A stretch of DNA of 64,000 nt from Ehretia macrophylla (taxonomy: Eukaryota > Streptophyta > Magnoliopsida > Boraginales > Ehretiaceae): contig CM075767.1 in NCBI GenBank assembly GCA_037974665.1, positions 17,066,840 to 17,130,839 of the forward strand, read 5' to 3'. Numbering within the stretch: position 1 is the stretch's first letter; each line of letters begins with the position of its first letter. The position numbers and the translations under genes were made by a program. Positions 1 through 12,942 of the stretch are shown here, one piece after another. The notes beneath the pieces were generated by a model, which saw only the letters and a list, made by a program, of their open reading frames with translations, was not told the DNA's origin and did no database searches.

Positions 1-2523
1 ATTTCTCGGAGGTTTGGAATAAGATTTCCATTTGTTTGATTATCATGCTTTTAGAGATTCATTTTTCTTTGAATCTTATACTCTCAAATTAAAGGCTATC
101 AATGTATCTCTTGATTTTGATAAGATGATTATAAAGCTCAGAAACTAGTTTACATTTCTTTTACCCTTATTTTATTCGTTTTTTGGAAACAACTAATAGG
201 GCATATGAGCACCACACCTTCACTTTTTTGTTGCATCTCATGTAATATATGAAATATCTCGGCTCGTTAACATTCTGCTTGTTTTATAGGAACATCTCAA
301 ACAAATTGATTAGTCCTTTGTATTCTACCTTCAGGTACTCGAAGCCTGTTTTATTGTCTTTCATTTTTTCTTCACCTTCAGCAATCTGTATTTTACATCT
401 CATTAGTCATTAGGCAGGTTTTGGAGTTTGTGGGAAACTAATTTGATTTATGTTGGATGTATCTTTATAATAAACTCATTATGCGTTTTAGAATGAGGAT
501 GATAGCTTTATCTTGAATGCTCTGTTTTCCATATCTCTACTTTTTGGTCCATAATCCAGTCTTATTGCCCATTTCATTACCCTTTTGGTGATCTTTTGGT
601 TAATTAAGTTGAATACAAAAATTTTCACGAGCCTTGTTACTTTTCTTTTATTTTGTTAACAGGATTTGAGCCAGTCCAATTTGAAGGAAAAATGGAAGAT
701 TGAATCTTTATATAGTAAGAGTTATTTAGCATAAATTACTTATGGGTTATGCATATAAATTACTTTCATATATTTATATATCACATAAGTTAAATGAAAT
801 ACCTTTGTATTGACTAGTATGGAGTAAGTAGGGGATTTTGTTGTACTAATTTGTCCTAAGTCTTGTGGCTCCTATGCACGGTGGTGAAGATTGGCTCTGG
901 TGATGGTGCTCTGTTACGCGTTTATTGTGTTTATAAGTGTTGGTAAAGCAAAGGATCTTGTACAATGATGTGTTCTTGAGGTATATAGCCGTGTGTGTGA
1001 ACTAGTCATGCATATGTGTGTGAGTGTTTGTCGCGTGTATGTATGTTTGCATAAGCTACATATGTAATTAATTATTGTGCTATATGGTTTAAGGGTTAGG
1101 TGTGGGTGATATATACATATATGCATGTATTGTGTTTGAGCGAATGAATTGCGTCGTGTTAGTATTATAAGGAGGTAGAGGGTGACTGATAATGATGGTA
1201 GAGATCTTTGGTGCTGGGCATATGTTAGTAATAATGCTTGTAACAAATGATATGTATGTTCTAGTGTGTGCATCGTGTAGTATGTGCTGGTAGCTTGAGT
1301 AAGTTTAGTCAACTATGTTAAGTAGTGTATTTTCTTTTCCTTGATTAGGTCCTGCAATAGAGACGAAACAACTAGAAAAAGATAGGAGAAGATAGTATAA
1401 AGGCAAGGAAAAGATAAAAGAAGATAGAATTATAGTATGATTAGACTTATTATATTTTAATAGAACTAATTTATATGCTTAAGTGTGAAAGCATCCATAT
1501 CTAACTATGTTATTCTATTTGTTTTTCTATTGTAAATTGTTTACTTGATTTGCTTATCTCTTATTTTTGTAGGTAATATTATCTCTAGATGTGGACCCGC
1601 CAATTGTCAGAATAATGGACTATGAGTAAGATATATCTTCATGCTCTGGTTTCTGCTTTCTTATTGAACATTGAATCCAACATTTTTTGTCATGCCGGGT
1701 ATTTTAATTAACTTAAATAGTTCAATAGATAGTTTTTTAGAACCATTTTGGCATCAAATAAATTAGAAGTTGATACTTTAAGTATATCTGAAATCCAACA
1801 GGTCTATATGCTTGATCTTTTTTTATGAAATCCAAATTTTTATAGTATTTTTTATTTCATTCTTTTGCAAATTGTTTAAGCAAATAATTTTTTAATTCGT
1901 TTTTCATATTTTACAGTAAAAGGAGCAACAGTGGTTGAGCTATTCCTCTCAGTCTACAATAGCTACAGAGTTTAAGAATTATATTATCGATTGCTTATTG
2001 TTGGTTTGTCCTCCAATTACTGTAATGGAGACATGGAAAGAGTTAAACATTTGTAATTATATCATTGTGCATGATATTGGTATGCATATCTCATTTGGAA
2101 TTTGAAGTTTGTATGCCATCTTTCTAATTTCAATTTTTTGTTTTGTTATTATAAGGGCAGTTAAAAGAACTGCTACATATTCAATTATTATTGTTTTCTT
2201 TTGCTTGGTGCTTGCCTATAAGTTAATATAATTATTTTTCGAAAACAATTTCAGCATTGGCGGCGTTTTAAAAAACACCACCTATAATTTTTTTAAAATC
2301 TGTTCTATTATAGGCAGCGGTTTTCTAAAACAATTAACGATGGTTCTTGAACCGTCGCGAAAAGATTTACTTTGCGGCAGTTGGCTAAACCGCCACGATT
2401 TCTATTTGCGACCTACGAATTTGTGCCGGTTTATTGAACCGCAGCCTATTGTTTAGTGGCGGTTTAAAACTGCCGCTAATAGCTAAAATAACCGCTGCTA
2501 ATTATCACTTTTTTTTTGTACTG
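1..2523. mobile_element. CACTA DNA transposon, right-hand part (block U1)
   Basis: This is the right end of a CACTA-superfamily transposon whose left part lies outside the window. It aligns along its length with about 60966-63482, where the complete copy shows both ends. The subterminal zone (about 2250-2500) is rich in GGCGGTTT and AACCGCC words in both orientations, as expected for transposase-binding repeats. It ends in TTGTACTG at 2523, a one-base variant of the TTGTAGTG end of the other copy, and is followed directly by old Copia LTR sequence. No transposase ORF is visible, so it looks non-autonomous. The antisense 132-residue ORF at 914-1312 is low-complexity and not kept in the sister copy. 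Confidence 0.8.
1573..1938 (+). pseudogene. Captured exons resembling translation initiation factor IF-3, inside CACTA (U1)
   Basis: An exon-like segment 1573-1625 follows a TTTTTGTAG acceptor and precedes a GTAAGATA donor. It reads VILSLDVDPPIVRIMDY in one frame. Joined at 1917 (after TTTTACAG) it continues DKRSNSG and stops at 1936-1938. Organellar and bacterial IF-3 proteins carry a closely similar segment, roughly DLVxLSPxADPPVVRIMDYxKY, so I read this as a fragment of a host IF-3-like gene picked up by the transposon. The match is from memory, not from a search. The sister copy at 62546-62911 has the same structure with a few substitutions. The fragment is far too short to work as IF-3. 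Confidence 0.5.
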
Positions 2524-2695
2524 AAAATGCTCTGTAATCTCTAATAGTCAACAAGTTTGACTATTAGAGATTTGTACAGTTATGTAATCTCTATAATTCA
2601 ACAAACTTGAATTTTGCACAGCTATGTAATCTCTATAATTCAACAAGCTTGACTTCTAAAGATTTATACTACTATGTAATCCTTACAATTCAACA
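2524..2695 (-). repeat. 3' LTR of old Copia (U1), part right of the CACTA insertion
   Basis: Matches 63483-63654 and the matching part of 43218-43495. Its outer part lies beyond the CACTA element, outside the window. It contains imperfect copies of a roughly 50-bp unit ending in ATTCAACA. Confidence 0.85.
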
Positions 2696-5600
2696 CTCCC
2701 CTTGAAGTTGGTGCAAGGATGTCCCACATGCCTAACTTGCCTATAAACTTTAAGAACACTCGATTTGAGACAACGTTGGTGAGGATGTCAGCCAACTAAT
2801 CTTCTGAACGAATCTTAGGTAATTCCACAATTTTTTCATCTAGCTTTTCTTTAATGAAAAATCTATCTACCTGGACAAGCTATGTTTGGTCATGCTGAAC
2901 TGAATTATGTGCAATATCACGCGTTGTTTTATTTTCACAATACAATCAGATAGGTTGTTCAAATAAAATGCCTAAATCCTACAAGAGAAGTTTTAGCCAT
3001 AATGCCTCATAAAGAACATTTGCCAAACCTTTGAATTTAGCTTTTGCACTTGACTGAGCTACAACACTTTGTCTCTTGCTTTTCCATGTCACAAGATTAC
3101 CTCCTACAAAGTTAAAGTAACCAGAAGTAGATCGTCTGTTACCCACATCACCAACGCAGTCAGCATCAGTATATGCTTCTATGTTTTGATAGTTTGCAGT
3201 TTTAGTGAATAATATTCATTTTCCTGGAGCAGACTTCAAATACCTCAAAATTCATATAACAACATCCATATGTTGTTCACAAGAATTATGCATAAACTGA
3301 CTGACAATACTCAAGGCATAAGCAAGATCTGGTTTGGTGTGATATAAGTACATTAATCTACCTACAAGTCTTTAGTATCTTCTTTTGTCAATTGGTACTT
3401 GGTTGGATTCAACACATAGCTTTAGATTTTCTTCTACTGGAGTATCGATTGGTTGACATGCTGACATACCAGTTTCTTGTAATAGATCTAATGCATATTT
3501 TCTTTGAGATAGAAATATTCACTTATTAGAACGGGAGACTTCAATCCCAAGAAAATATTTCAAGGGGCCTAGATCTTTCATCTCATAATCTTTGGATAGA
3601 TAATTCTATAAGGTCTTCCTTTCATTAGGATTATTACCTGTAACCACCATATTATCCACATATACAATAAGCGCAGTGATTTTTCCTTTATCCCTTTTTA
3701 TGAAAAGCGTATGGTCTGAGTTGCTTTGATGGTAACTAAATGCAATCATAGATTTTTTGAACCTTCCAAACCATGCTCTAGGAGATTGTTTCATCTCATA
3801 CAATGATTTTTTTAGCCTGCATACCTTTTGGCTGTGCCTTTTTGGTATCATGCACCCAGGTAGGAGATCTATGTAGACTTCTTCAGATAATTCACCATGG
3901 AGAAAAACAATTTTCACATCAAACTGTTGTAAGGGCCAATCTATATTTACCACTAGAGATAGCAAGACATGAACTGTGTTGATTTTGGCTACAGGTGTAA
4001 ATGTTTCTATGTAATCAATCCCATAGGTTTGAGTGTATCCTTTTGCTACCAGTCTTGCCTTAAAGCATTCAATTGTGCCACCAGTCTTGTACTTTATAGT
4101 GTAAATCCATCGGCATCCAACTAGTTTCTTTCTTGGTGGAGGATCAACGAACTCCCATGTTTGATTTTTTTCCAAGGATTTCATCTCCTCATTCATAGTT
4201 GTTTTCCACCTAGGATCAACTAAGGCTTCTTGCACACTGTTAGGAATAGATACAATAGATAATTGATTCACAAAAGACATATTTGATTCCGATAAACGAT
4301 GGTTAGACACATAATGGCTCATGGGATATTTTACTTTACTAGAAAGATCTGACTTATATGTGGGTTTAGGAATACCTCTAGTGTGACGATGTGGTAATTG
4401 TCTTCTGTGTGGCTCACGAACATCTTCAGTAAACGATTGGTATGATATGTCGACTAGAGAAGAAACCATATTTTCTAGAGACTCAATTTCAGGTTGGGCT
4501 GAAGATAAACCTACTTCTTCAGTTATTGGGTGCTCATCACCACTTTGATCTAATATCATGCCACTTAAATCCAATTCACCTATATCTAAGTTGCCTTCAC
4601 CACTGGAATCCAACATTATACCACTTATATCCAAGTTGCCTTCACCTTAATTATCATAATCAAGAGTTTGAATTTCCATATGGTACTCCCCCTGAAATTC
4701 AAGTGTAGAGAAGTACATTGTGTTTTCATGAAAAATAACATCCATTGTGATAAATAATCGACTTGTTGGATGATGGTAACACCGATAACCTTTTTGATGA
4801 GTGGCATTACCAACAAAAACACATCTCAAGGTTTTAGGAGTTAATTTGGTTTGTTGATGCTTGTGAAGGTGTACCAATACCACATACCCAAAGACATGAG
4901 GAGTTAAATGTGCAATAGCTAGGGCAACAACCGCATCAGTAAGTGTTTGAAAGGGCATTTTGAAATTAATGGTGCTTGAGGGTACCCAATTGATTAAATA
5001 AGCAGCAAAGATGACTGCTTCTCCCCAATAAGACAGTGGCATTTGGGCTTCGATTAACAAAGATCGGACAACCGCTAACAAGTGTCAATTTTTTCGTTCA
5101 ACCACCCTATTCTATTAGGGTGTGTTAGAGCAAATGGTGTGATAAATCAATCATTTTGCTTCTAGATAGCGTTGAAACTCGGTACTCTGATATTCTTTAC
5201 CATTGTCACTGTGAAGAAGTTTAATATTCCTTTTATACTGAGTTTCAATTTTTTTTTATGAAACTTTTGGAATAATGAGTTCACTTCACTTTTGGATTTC
5301 ATGAAGCAAAGCCATGTCATCCTAGTACAATCATCAATAAATGTTACAAACCAACGTGACCCACCTAAAGTAGTGACTTTAGATGGACACTAGACATTAG
5401 AATGAGTCAACATAAAAGGAAGTGGACTTTTATTCAATCGTGATGGAAATGAAGCACGATGACTTTTGGCAAGTTTACAAACATCACACTTAAAACTAGA
5501 AACATCAATTGCTCTAAATAAACTGAGAAATAATTTTTTTAGATATCCAAAAGAAACATGTTCAAAACGACGATGCCATAACCATATTTCTTTCATTTTC

Positions 5601-7754
5601 TTATCGTCAGGACCACCTACTGTCAGAGCTTTTTGTAAGCTTTCAGTACTATTTGATCCCAAGTCCAAGTAATATAGCTTTCCCCGTCTAATACCACAAC
5701 TAATCATTTTCCTGATTTTGATGTCTTTAAACACACAAAAATTAGGCCAAAAAATTACAACACAAGATAAAGTAGTGGTTATTTGAGAAACTGACAAAAG
5801 GTTGTAATATAAAGATGGAACAACCAAAACATAATCTAAATTTAATGTACTTGTTAGATTCAAAGATCATTCCTCAAGCATTGGGGTGAAGGTTCTATTT
5901 GCAGTAGAGACAAATTTTTGGGATGTGTGTTTGAGTGATGAGACTTGTCAAGAATCATACGTCATGTGATCTGTTGCACCAGAATCAATTATCCATGCAT
6001 TATTCAAAACAAGTGTAGAAATAGTTAAAACCTTACCACCATTGTTTGCAGTGATTACCAATGCCGAGATGTTATGATTTCATCTTCCATCTTTGTATCG
6101 ACAACAACTGCAGTGGATGGTTTTGGTTGATTTTTCTTTGCGCGACTAAGATCCCACCATTCTAGATAGCCCACAATATCAAAACAACGACTTTTGATAT
6201 GACCAGTCTTATTGCAATGAATGCATTTGTAAGAAGACTTGTCAACACCACTGGGTGGTCTACCATTGTTGGGTCGAGCATGATCTTGTTGACCATGATT
6301 AGATTGGTTCCGAGCAACCATGGCACTAGCTTCAAATGTATCGGAATTTCCTTTGAGGGTGGTACGACGAACAACTTCTCGTCTAACCAAAGAATAACAT
6401 TCATCTAGATTTGGTACTGAGTCTCTACGCAAAATCTCTTGTCTGATTGAATCAAAATCCTCATCCAATCTAACAAAGAATATGTGTCCTCTTAGTCGTT
6501 CAATAGTTTTGCAGTAGGATTTCACATCATTTGGATCTTTTATAACCACCGTATCACGATAATCTAATTCTTAGAAAATTTATGTCAGTTCTCTATAATA
6601 CACAAAGAGAATTCGCCCAGCTTGTTTTGCAGAAAATGTTTTTTGATTAAGAGTAAAGACTTGTAATTCATCACTGCCATCATAAAAGGCTTTTGACAAA
6701 GCAATCCAAATATCATAGGTTGTGGGTAATCGTAAATAACGCCTCATGATTTCTGGAGACATGTTTGACCTTTTGATTTTCAGTATACCATTTTTCATAG
6801 TGTTCATCAGATTCTACATGTTGTTTATTCTTACCATGAATGTATGAGCTCTTGTCTCTTTCAGCAATTTGCATTTTCATGAGCTACGACCATATGTCGT
6901 AATTGGATTTAATAAGAGTGATTCCTGCATTAAAAACTCATTCGTACTGAACTATAACTAGAATAGATTTAATTCCAGATGATTCACTCATTTTTTGAGG
7001 TCATGCTATCTTTTGCTTTTATTTTTCACTTTGCTTTGAATCAAAAGACTATTGAATTAGAAGACCTTTTTTTTTTCACAACGGATTTTTTTTTTTGCCC
7101 TTTGTGAATGTTGAATGATTTCTAAAGGACAATTTCAAACATATTTACGTGGGAATGTTTGAAAGCACCTCAAAAGCATAAACTATATAGGCCACCAAAC
7201 CTTTTTTTTTTGTACAAGTTAGACAACAAAAAAAAAATTGAGATTCAAAACATTCTCACGTAAAGAAACAATGAAAAGCAAAGGTAAAAAAAATATGCGG
7301 GGCCATTTCATAATTATGTTTTCTTTAATCATTAAGCCAACTTTTCTATAGTTGACATCTTATGTGTCGTTGCTAATATTTGTAGATGTAGATATCTTCA
7401 AAAAATTGAGACTTTCAACATCATACACACACAAAAAAAAGGACTCACATAGATATGAGTCACGATGGACGGCAATGAGAGATGCGGTAACTCCGACGAC
7501 TGAACAAGTTTATTTCCCAACTTTGGCTTTGAGGGTACTATTTATTTATTTATTTATTTTGTTTTGATTCTGAGTATTTGGATTTGAATCTGGGGTTTTT
7601 TTTTTTTTTTTGATTTTTGGATGAATCTGAATATGGGTTTGGGTTTGAGTTAGTCAAAGACTAATATATATATATTTTTTGGATATGTTTGGGATTTCTG
7701 GGATTATTTTTTATGGGTTTCATATTCAAATAATCGTATACCTCTCTGATACCA

Positions 7755-8031
7755 TCTTCAAAACTAATGAAATGATTTTTTCCATTATATTACTGATTAA
7801 AAATATACAAGGTATTTATAGAGAATTTAAATCCCTCAATCTAAGCTTATCAATCTACCACAATCCTCTGTAATCTCTAATAGTCAACAAGCTTGACTAT
7901 TAGATATTTGTACAGTTATGTAATCTCTATATTTCAACAAACTTGACTTTTGCACAGCTATATAATCTGTAAAATTCAACAAGTTTGACTTCTAGAGATT
8001 TGTACAACTGTGTAATCTCTACAATTCAACA
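7755..8031 (-). repeat. 5' LTR of old Copia (U1)
   Basis: 277 bp, reading TGTTGAATTGTAGAG to TTTTGAAGA on the minus strand. The adjacent minus-strand primer site TGGTATCAGAG (7744-7754) fixes its inner edge. ATTTT at 8032-8036 corresponds to the ATTTA target duplication seen in U2. Confidence 0.88.
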
Positions 8032-9206
8032 ATTTTTAAAAATTGCTTGTGGATAAATATCCTTCATTGAACTATTAACTTGACAATTGGAAAAAGAAAT
8101 CATTTTAATCCCTAAAAAATATGATAAGTCTCAAACAGGTCCCTTTGAATAGAAAGTCTCTCAACGAATCTCTTCACTTTAATATCTAGGTTTCGTTCTT
8201 ATATACTGGGCTCGTGTCATAATATTTAGGGTGGTTGTTTCACTAAGAGCTAGGTCAATTCACTTTCAAGATGTCTTGGTGGTAAAATGGAAGACACGTG
8301 AGACTCATTCTTATATATATTTATATATTTTAATGAAAGAAGGGAGAATGCATTAAAATATCATTTTTGCCCTTTCAATTTGATTATGTTGGTTCTTTTT
8401 TCCATTAATTTTATACTTGTTCGTTGGAATGTGATTGCATTAATGTAATTTTTTTAACCAAGAAAGCAAACGGTCACACTAATTAATCTTTGATAGCCAA
8501 AATTCCTTTCTTTGGTGTCGTTGCATGAAGCAATGAAAATTTAGAAGTTCACATCATATTTTAAGGGAAAAAATAACATTTTAGTGCATTATTCCTTTTT
8601 TTCATAAAAAAATCACAAAAGAAATTAAAATGCAGGAACTTGTATAGAGATTTTCAAATTCACAGAGACTTGTTTGAGACTATCATATTTCTCTGAAACT
8701 AAGATGACTTTTTTTTCGAAAATGTTTTTCTAAAGAATGTCAAGAAATATATAACTTCAGTATATTGAAAGAATAACTAGGCATCTTCAATTCAACCGTG
8801 AATATTGCTTAAAATACTAAAAAAGGAAATTCAAAAGACACAGAAACTCCAACCAAATCCTATTCCAGTAAACTCAGTTATGTTCTCATTGGGTTTTGAG
8901 AGTTGAAATCAAACATACTTAAAAAAGAACATAGCTCACAATAACGATAATTAACAAAAACTATTTAAGGAGTCATTTGAAAGCCCAGATCACGATGAAT
9001 CTTTTTGAGAGAGACGTGTAAGTGCGAAGGAAGAGAAAAAAGAAGGGGGAAAAAAAAGTAAAATTAGAGTTCTGTTACAACCTTGATTTGTCGGCAATTT
9101 AAAACTGCATACAAGTTAAGTGATCACCGGCATAATTTATCCTTTGGGCTTTAAGTTTAATATTAAGTTGTAAATGATATATTTGTCGTTCACTTCATCA
9201 GCTTTA
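8032..9206. other. Intergenic DNA shared by blocks U1 and U2
   Basis: Aligns with 48855-50120 (about 5% different by eye). AT-rich, without a credible ORF. The short TA tract near 8310-8330 is expanded to a 49-bp (TA)n run in U2. Confidence 0.8.
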
Positions 9207-9617
9207 GGCTTGTTTGAGTTGGTTTTTTTTATATTTAAAAATACTTTTTGTGAGTTTAAAAGGTGATGCTAACCAATTTGATTCATTTTTTAAAGTGCTT
9301 TTAAATAAAAATCAAAAGTAAAAAAAAAAAAACTAAAAAATAAGAAACACCAAATTGGAACTTTTTAAAATAGGTTTTTGCGAAACTCTTTTTACATAAT
9401 GCGGGAAGTTGTTATTTTTTTTATTTTATTTCTCAAATATACTATTTCATATATTTTAAAGTCCAATAATGTCCTTAAATTTTTTAAAAGCTCAACATTG
9501 CCCAATATAAGTCAAATTGTTAACGATTTTTGTTCAATAATATTTCTAACCAAAGATTTACTAATAAAAACTTTACATCTCAAAAATTAAAATTCTACAA
9601 TTAGACCAAACAGATCC
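9207..9617. mobile_element. Tourist-like (PIF/Harbinger) MITE, about 411 bp
   Basis: Present in U1 but missing from the aligned place in U2 (around 50115). Flanked by TTA on both sides (9204-9206 and 9618-9620). Ends are GGCTTGTTTGAGTTGG and, inverted, GGATCTGTTTGGTC. No coding capacity. TTA duplications and GG-TGTTTG ends are typical of Tourist-like elements. Confidence 0.6.
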
Positions 9618-9620
9618 TTA

Positions 9621-10289
9621 TTCTTAAAATTGTGGTGGGAATGACTTATTTGATGTAATTAGCCCTTTAAAAAAAGGTTTTGGAAGTACAATAACGAAAA
9701 AAGTTTCCAACATCTCTTTGTTTGAAAAAAAAAGGCAGGTAATTAATAAAGCGAAAGTAACTATCATCCTTTGCACAGCACAAAAGTCTAAATATGTTTT
9801 CTTAAATTAATATTAATTTAAGACTTTCTTATGCCACTAAATCAAAGTAAACACTAAAGTTAGAATGGAGGGAATAACAGGAGGTAACTACTGTTTTGAT
9901 TATGAGCCGCAATGAAGGAACCGTTTTGAATTTCGATCCTCTCGATTAACTCTTTTTCCATTTTTTTTTACCTCCCATTCTCACCTTTTTTTTTCTTTTT
10001 TCTTTTACCCCCATCTCCACCTGCCTCCACTCTATAAAATTCGAACTTTGGTCTCCCAACTAACAGGAAGAATATGTCAAAATATACACTTATATAAGAT
10101 CTTGGGTTACTCCACTTGATACCAATTGATTTTTGGATGAAAAGTCAGGATTCTTAACAGAATAGCCCACGAGTAAACTAACACCTGAAATCTCTTATTC
10201 TTTTTCATTTGCCCCTCTATTTATTCATGATTATACTTATTCATTTGTTATTCTAGTAGATCTTCTATCTGAAATTCAACTTTATTCTT
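9621..10289. other. Intergenic DNA containing the end of homology with U2
   Basis: Matches U2 (52024-52180) up to about 9812, where U2 switches to the sequence that starts U2 and U3. To the right the sequence is single-copy in the window. No gene seen. Confidence 0.7.
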
Positions 10290-10292
10290 TAA

Positions 10293-11038
10293 GGCCTTGT
10301 TTGGATTCGAGGGAAAAAATAATAAAGGAAATGAGAGGATTTAATAATAAAGGAAATGAAAGGGGAGGATTAACTCTTGTTTGGATTGGATAAAATTATA
10401 AAGGAAAAATTTATAAAGGATTATATATATTCTTTGCTTGGATTGGAGAAGAAATGAAAGAGAGGGATCAATTTTATAAATAAATTGATAAGTTTGCCCT
10501 TTTTATAATATATTTATCTCCAACACCATTTTTACTAGCCATAAAATGCATAGTTTCATAAATCTTGGATACTGCAACTTGAAACACTTCTTCGAGGTTT
10601 CTAATGTATTTAGCGTTACTGTTTGAAAGCTAATAGAAGAAAAAAACTTGGCATAAAAAATTTAGCATAAAAACTTAACATAAAACATTCATGCTCAAGC
10701 TTCTTTGTTTTTAACGACCTGATCATATGATACAAGTAGAAGAGAAGAGCTGCAGCAGAGAAGAAGAGAAGAGACTAGAGAGGTCTGCAAGATTAGTGGC
10801 AATGCTGTAATTTTTTAAAACTACTAAGGATAATAATGTCATTGTGGTACATAAGATTTTTCTCTCCCTTGTTTTGACCCCAATTTGGGGTGATTCAAAA
10901 AGTGAAGGCTGGAGTAATTTTTTAAAACATCCCAAATCATTTCCACCCATTAACCCCCCAATCCAAACAAGGGAAATGATTGAATAATCACCCCAAAACC
11001 AATCCCTCCCACCCAAATCCTTCAATCCAAACAGACCC
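10293..11038. mobile_element. PIF/Harbinger-like non-autonomous element, 746 bp
   Basis: Terminal inverted repeats GGCCTTGTTTGGATT and (inverted right end) GGGTCTGTTTGGATT, flanked by TAA on both sides (10290-10292 and 11039-11041). Several internal GTTTGGATT words occur near both ends. The 100-residue minus-strand ORF inside is not recognisable as a protein and is not called as a gene. Confidence 0.7.
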
Positions 11039-11041
11039 TAA

Positions 11042-11689
11042 TTGTTCACCATTAATTTATTTACAGAAAATTGAAGGTTAGAAATATTTAGAGTTAATGG
11101 AAAAAGGTAAAATTGTTGAATCAAATAAGGAAACATAACATGCTAAGACTAAAATTTTATATATGAAGTATCAACTCAAAGGTTACGAGTTTTATTGTTT
11201 TTAGTATTTTATAAACAATAAAATATTTCGTCAAAAACAGGAAGAAAATAAAATAAATGGAAGAAAGTAAATGTAGAGATCCACGTCCTTTTAATATGTA
11301 CATTACAAGTGAGGACAACATCCCCGCCCTTACCATGGCTGACCTAATAATTTTCTTTTGATTAAAAGAGACCTAAGCTAATATTTCATTTTCAACTTCA
11401 CTCTGAAAATTGACCTAATAATTTTCTAAGCTATCGTTTGTTTCACATCTGTGGCCCATATTTAAACATGGCAAATTCTAAGATTTTTTAGTGCTTTGAT
11501 GCATCAATTACCATTTTCCATTTCTTGCTCAAAGTACCTCCATATATCACGGGAAAATGTTAGTAGTTATGTAAATGAACAGATGAACGAGTAAGGATTA
11601 TAACAAGTATCACCATGTTTAATGCAATTTGACTTGTGTTGAAGTTAGCATTGAGAATTTCTTTGGTTGTAGTCATCTCTGTTGATATG
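11042..11689. other. Upstream region of the divergent defensin
   Basis: AT-rich DNA without an ORF. It should contain the promoter of the gene starting at 11781; apart from the TATA box at 11690 I see no motif I would call. Confidence 0.5.
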
Positions 11690-11697
11690 TATAAAAG
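11690..11697 (+). promoter_or_regulatory. TATA box of the divergent defensin
   Basis: TATAAAAG, 91 bp before the ATG at 11781. Spacing is like that of the U2 defensin (98 bp). This supports exon 1 at 11781 as real. Confidence 0.55.
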
Positions 11698-11780
11698 CCT
11701 GCAATAGCCATGACATTGAGGATCATATCCCCTACATTAAGAATTAAAATCTGCATTGAATTAGTCTTTCGAATTCCAAG

Positions 11781-11844
11781 ATGAAGGGCATTAATTTGGT
11801 TACCACTGCTCTGTGCCTGCTGTTGCTCTTCAGTACCAACAATG
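11781..11844 (+). CDS. Divergent plant defensin, exon 1 (signal peptide)
   Basis: A 64-nt exon encoding MKGINLVTTALCLLLLFSTN plus one residue and the first base of the next codon, a clear secretion signal (charged start, then a run of hydrophobic residues). The exon length, phase-1 split after a G, and position within the signal peptide equal those of the other two defensins here (exon 1 of 64 nt each). With exon 2 at 22295 it makes a 77-residue precursor, the same length as the U2 protein. The donor is G|GTTTTT, weaker than the GTAACT donor of the others. The intron is 10.4 kb only because a 9.5-kb Gypsy sits in it; without the insert it would be about 969 nt, close to the 882 and 908 nt of its paralogues. 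Spacing and frame support the call; transcript evidence is lacking. Confidence 0.65.
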
Positions 11845-12071
11845 GTTTTTTTTTTCTCTATCTCATCCATGCGATATTGCATCATTACATTAATTACGGC
11901 TTCAATTCTGTTTGATTTTTGTTACAATTTAATTTGTACAATGCTCCTATATTGATAAGATAGAACCGAATAATTTTTAATATAGTATTAAAGTTGAGAC
12001 TTAGTCAATTCTTATTCATTCATGTCTGAATTATTTTTCTTACTGATGAAACCCATACTTTTAAAGAAAAG

Positions 12072-12410
12072 GTTAATACTTATTTTGGTCTTTTATCTTT
12101 GACTTAATTGACAAAGTAGTCATTTATTTTTAAAAGTGATACATTTCAGTCTCTTATCTTTGGTCTAAGTGACACCGTTAGTCATTTTTAGTGATTTTGT
12201 TAAAATATTGACGAAAAACGCACGTACTAAATGCACAATTTGGGATAAATGTCCTAATCACGTGTGTTTTACGACAATTTTTTTAAACAAAATTACTAAA
12301 AATGACTAACAGTATTACTTGGACAAAAGTTAAGAGACTGAAATATATCACTTTTAAAGATAAGGACCACTTTGTCAATCAGGTTAAATATAAAGAACCA
12401 AAATGGGTAT
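12072..12410. mobile_element. MITE with long inverted repeats, split by the Gypsy element
   Basis: The left arm begins GTTAATACTTATTTTGG and folds back on the segment ending at 12410; the last bases of the right arm (to GTATTAAC, 21891-21895) lie beyond the Gypsy insertion. Arms over 100 bp pair imperfectly (TTGACAAAGTAGTC against GACCACTTTGTCAA). It therefore lay in the defensin intron before the Gypsy arrived. Flanks are A-rich and I could not fix a clean target duplication. Confidence 0.6.
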
Positions 12411-12890
12411 TGATAAGGGCAAAAGCGCCAACCTCGAGAAAAGGATTCCCATGCCCCTGAGACATCATTTTTATCACACAAAAGTAGGAAGGTCCCCGGC
12501 AACCGACCTAACCTCCGCACCTCGCCTACCTCCCAATGACATCCCAAAACGGACCTCTCGATGACATCCCAACACGGACCTCCCAATGATATCCCAAAAA
12601 ATCTTATCCAAACGACAACTTACCTGACAAAGTTTGCGAGTGTCAGAGCATGTCGTTTCTCTCTCATCTAGAGACTATAAATCGTACTCAACATTCTTCA
12701 GGGGAGGTGACTAATTTATTATTGTCAAAAATTATCTACACTCTTCTTCTTTAAGCACCCAGCTGACTTAAACATCAGAGTGCTAACGCAAGGACGCCCC
12801 TTGCAGCTCCGTTCTTTGTTTTGCAGGTTTACAAAAGTTGGAAGCAAGCTTGATTCCCAAATCCAGCTTTACCAAATTCATACCTTAACA
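12411..12890 (+). repeat. 5' LTR of Gypsy element
   Basis: 480 bp, TG at its start and CA at its end, bounded by GGTAT (12406-12410) and the primer site at 12891. TATAAATC near 12675 is the likely core promoter. Confidence 0.9.
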
Positions 12891-12942
12891 GTTTGGCGAC
12901 GTCTGTGGGAAATCGAAAAAGATTCCTCATTGAGCAAAAACA

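Larger units (their letters stand above)
2524..8031 (-). mobile_element. Old Copia LTR retrotransposon, block U1 copy (fossil)
   Basis: A reverse-oriented Ty1/Copia element. Its 3' LTR (left, 2524-2695 in this window) is interrupted by the CACTA element; the 5' LTR is 7755-8031. The minus-strand primer site TGGTATCAGAG at 7744-7754 matches the initiator-Met tRNA type, and a purine tract lies just inside the 3' LTR near 2696-2706. Pol order on the minus strand is nucleocapsid zinc knuckle (about 6250), protease and pre-integrase (about 5400-6000), integrase (about 4650-5350), reverse transcriptase (about 3600-4230) and RNase H (about 2700-3550). It is heavily broken, with about ten or more breaks. 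The same insertion occurs at the paralogous site in blocks U2 and U3, so it predates the block duplication. Confidence 0.92.

Noticed and set aside
914-1312. 132-residue minus-strand ORF in CACTA, and similar readings at 61746-62376
   Set aside because: Rich in threonine, histidine and leucine from GT-rich sequence; the frame is not kept between the two CACTA copies.
7744-7754. Possible tRNA-related sequence (CTCTGATACCA)
   Set aside because: Only an 11-base primer site complementary to the initiator tRNA; no tRNA fold around it.
11673-11885. 70-residue minus-strand ORF
   Set aside because: It is the reverse reading of the defensin signal-peptide exon and its promoter; no family resemblance.
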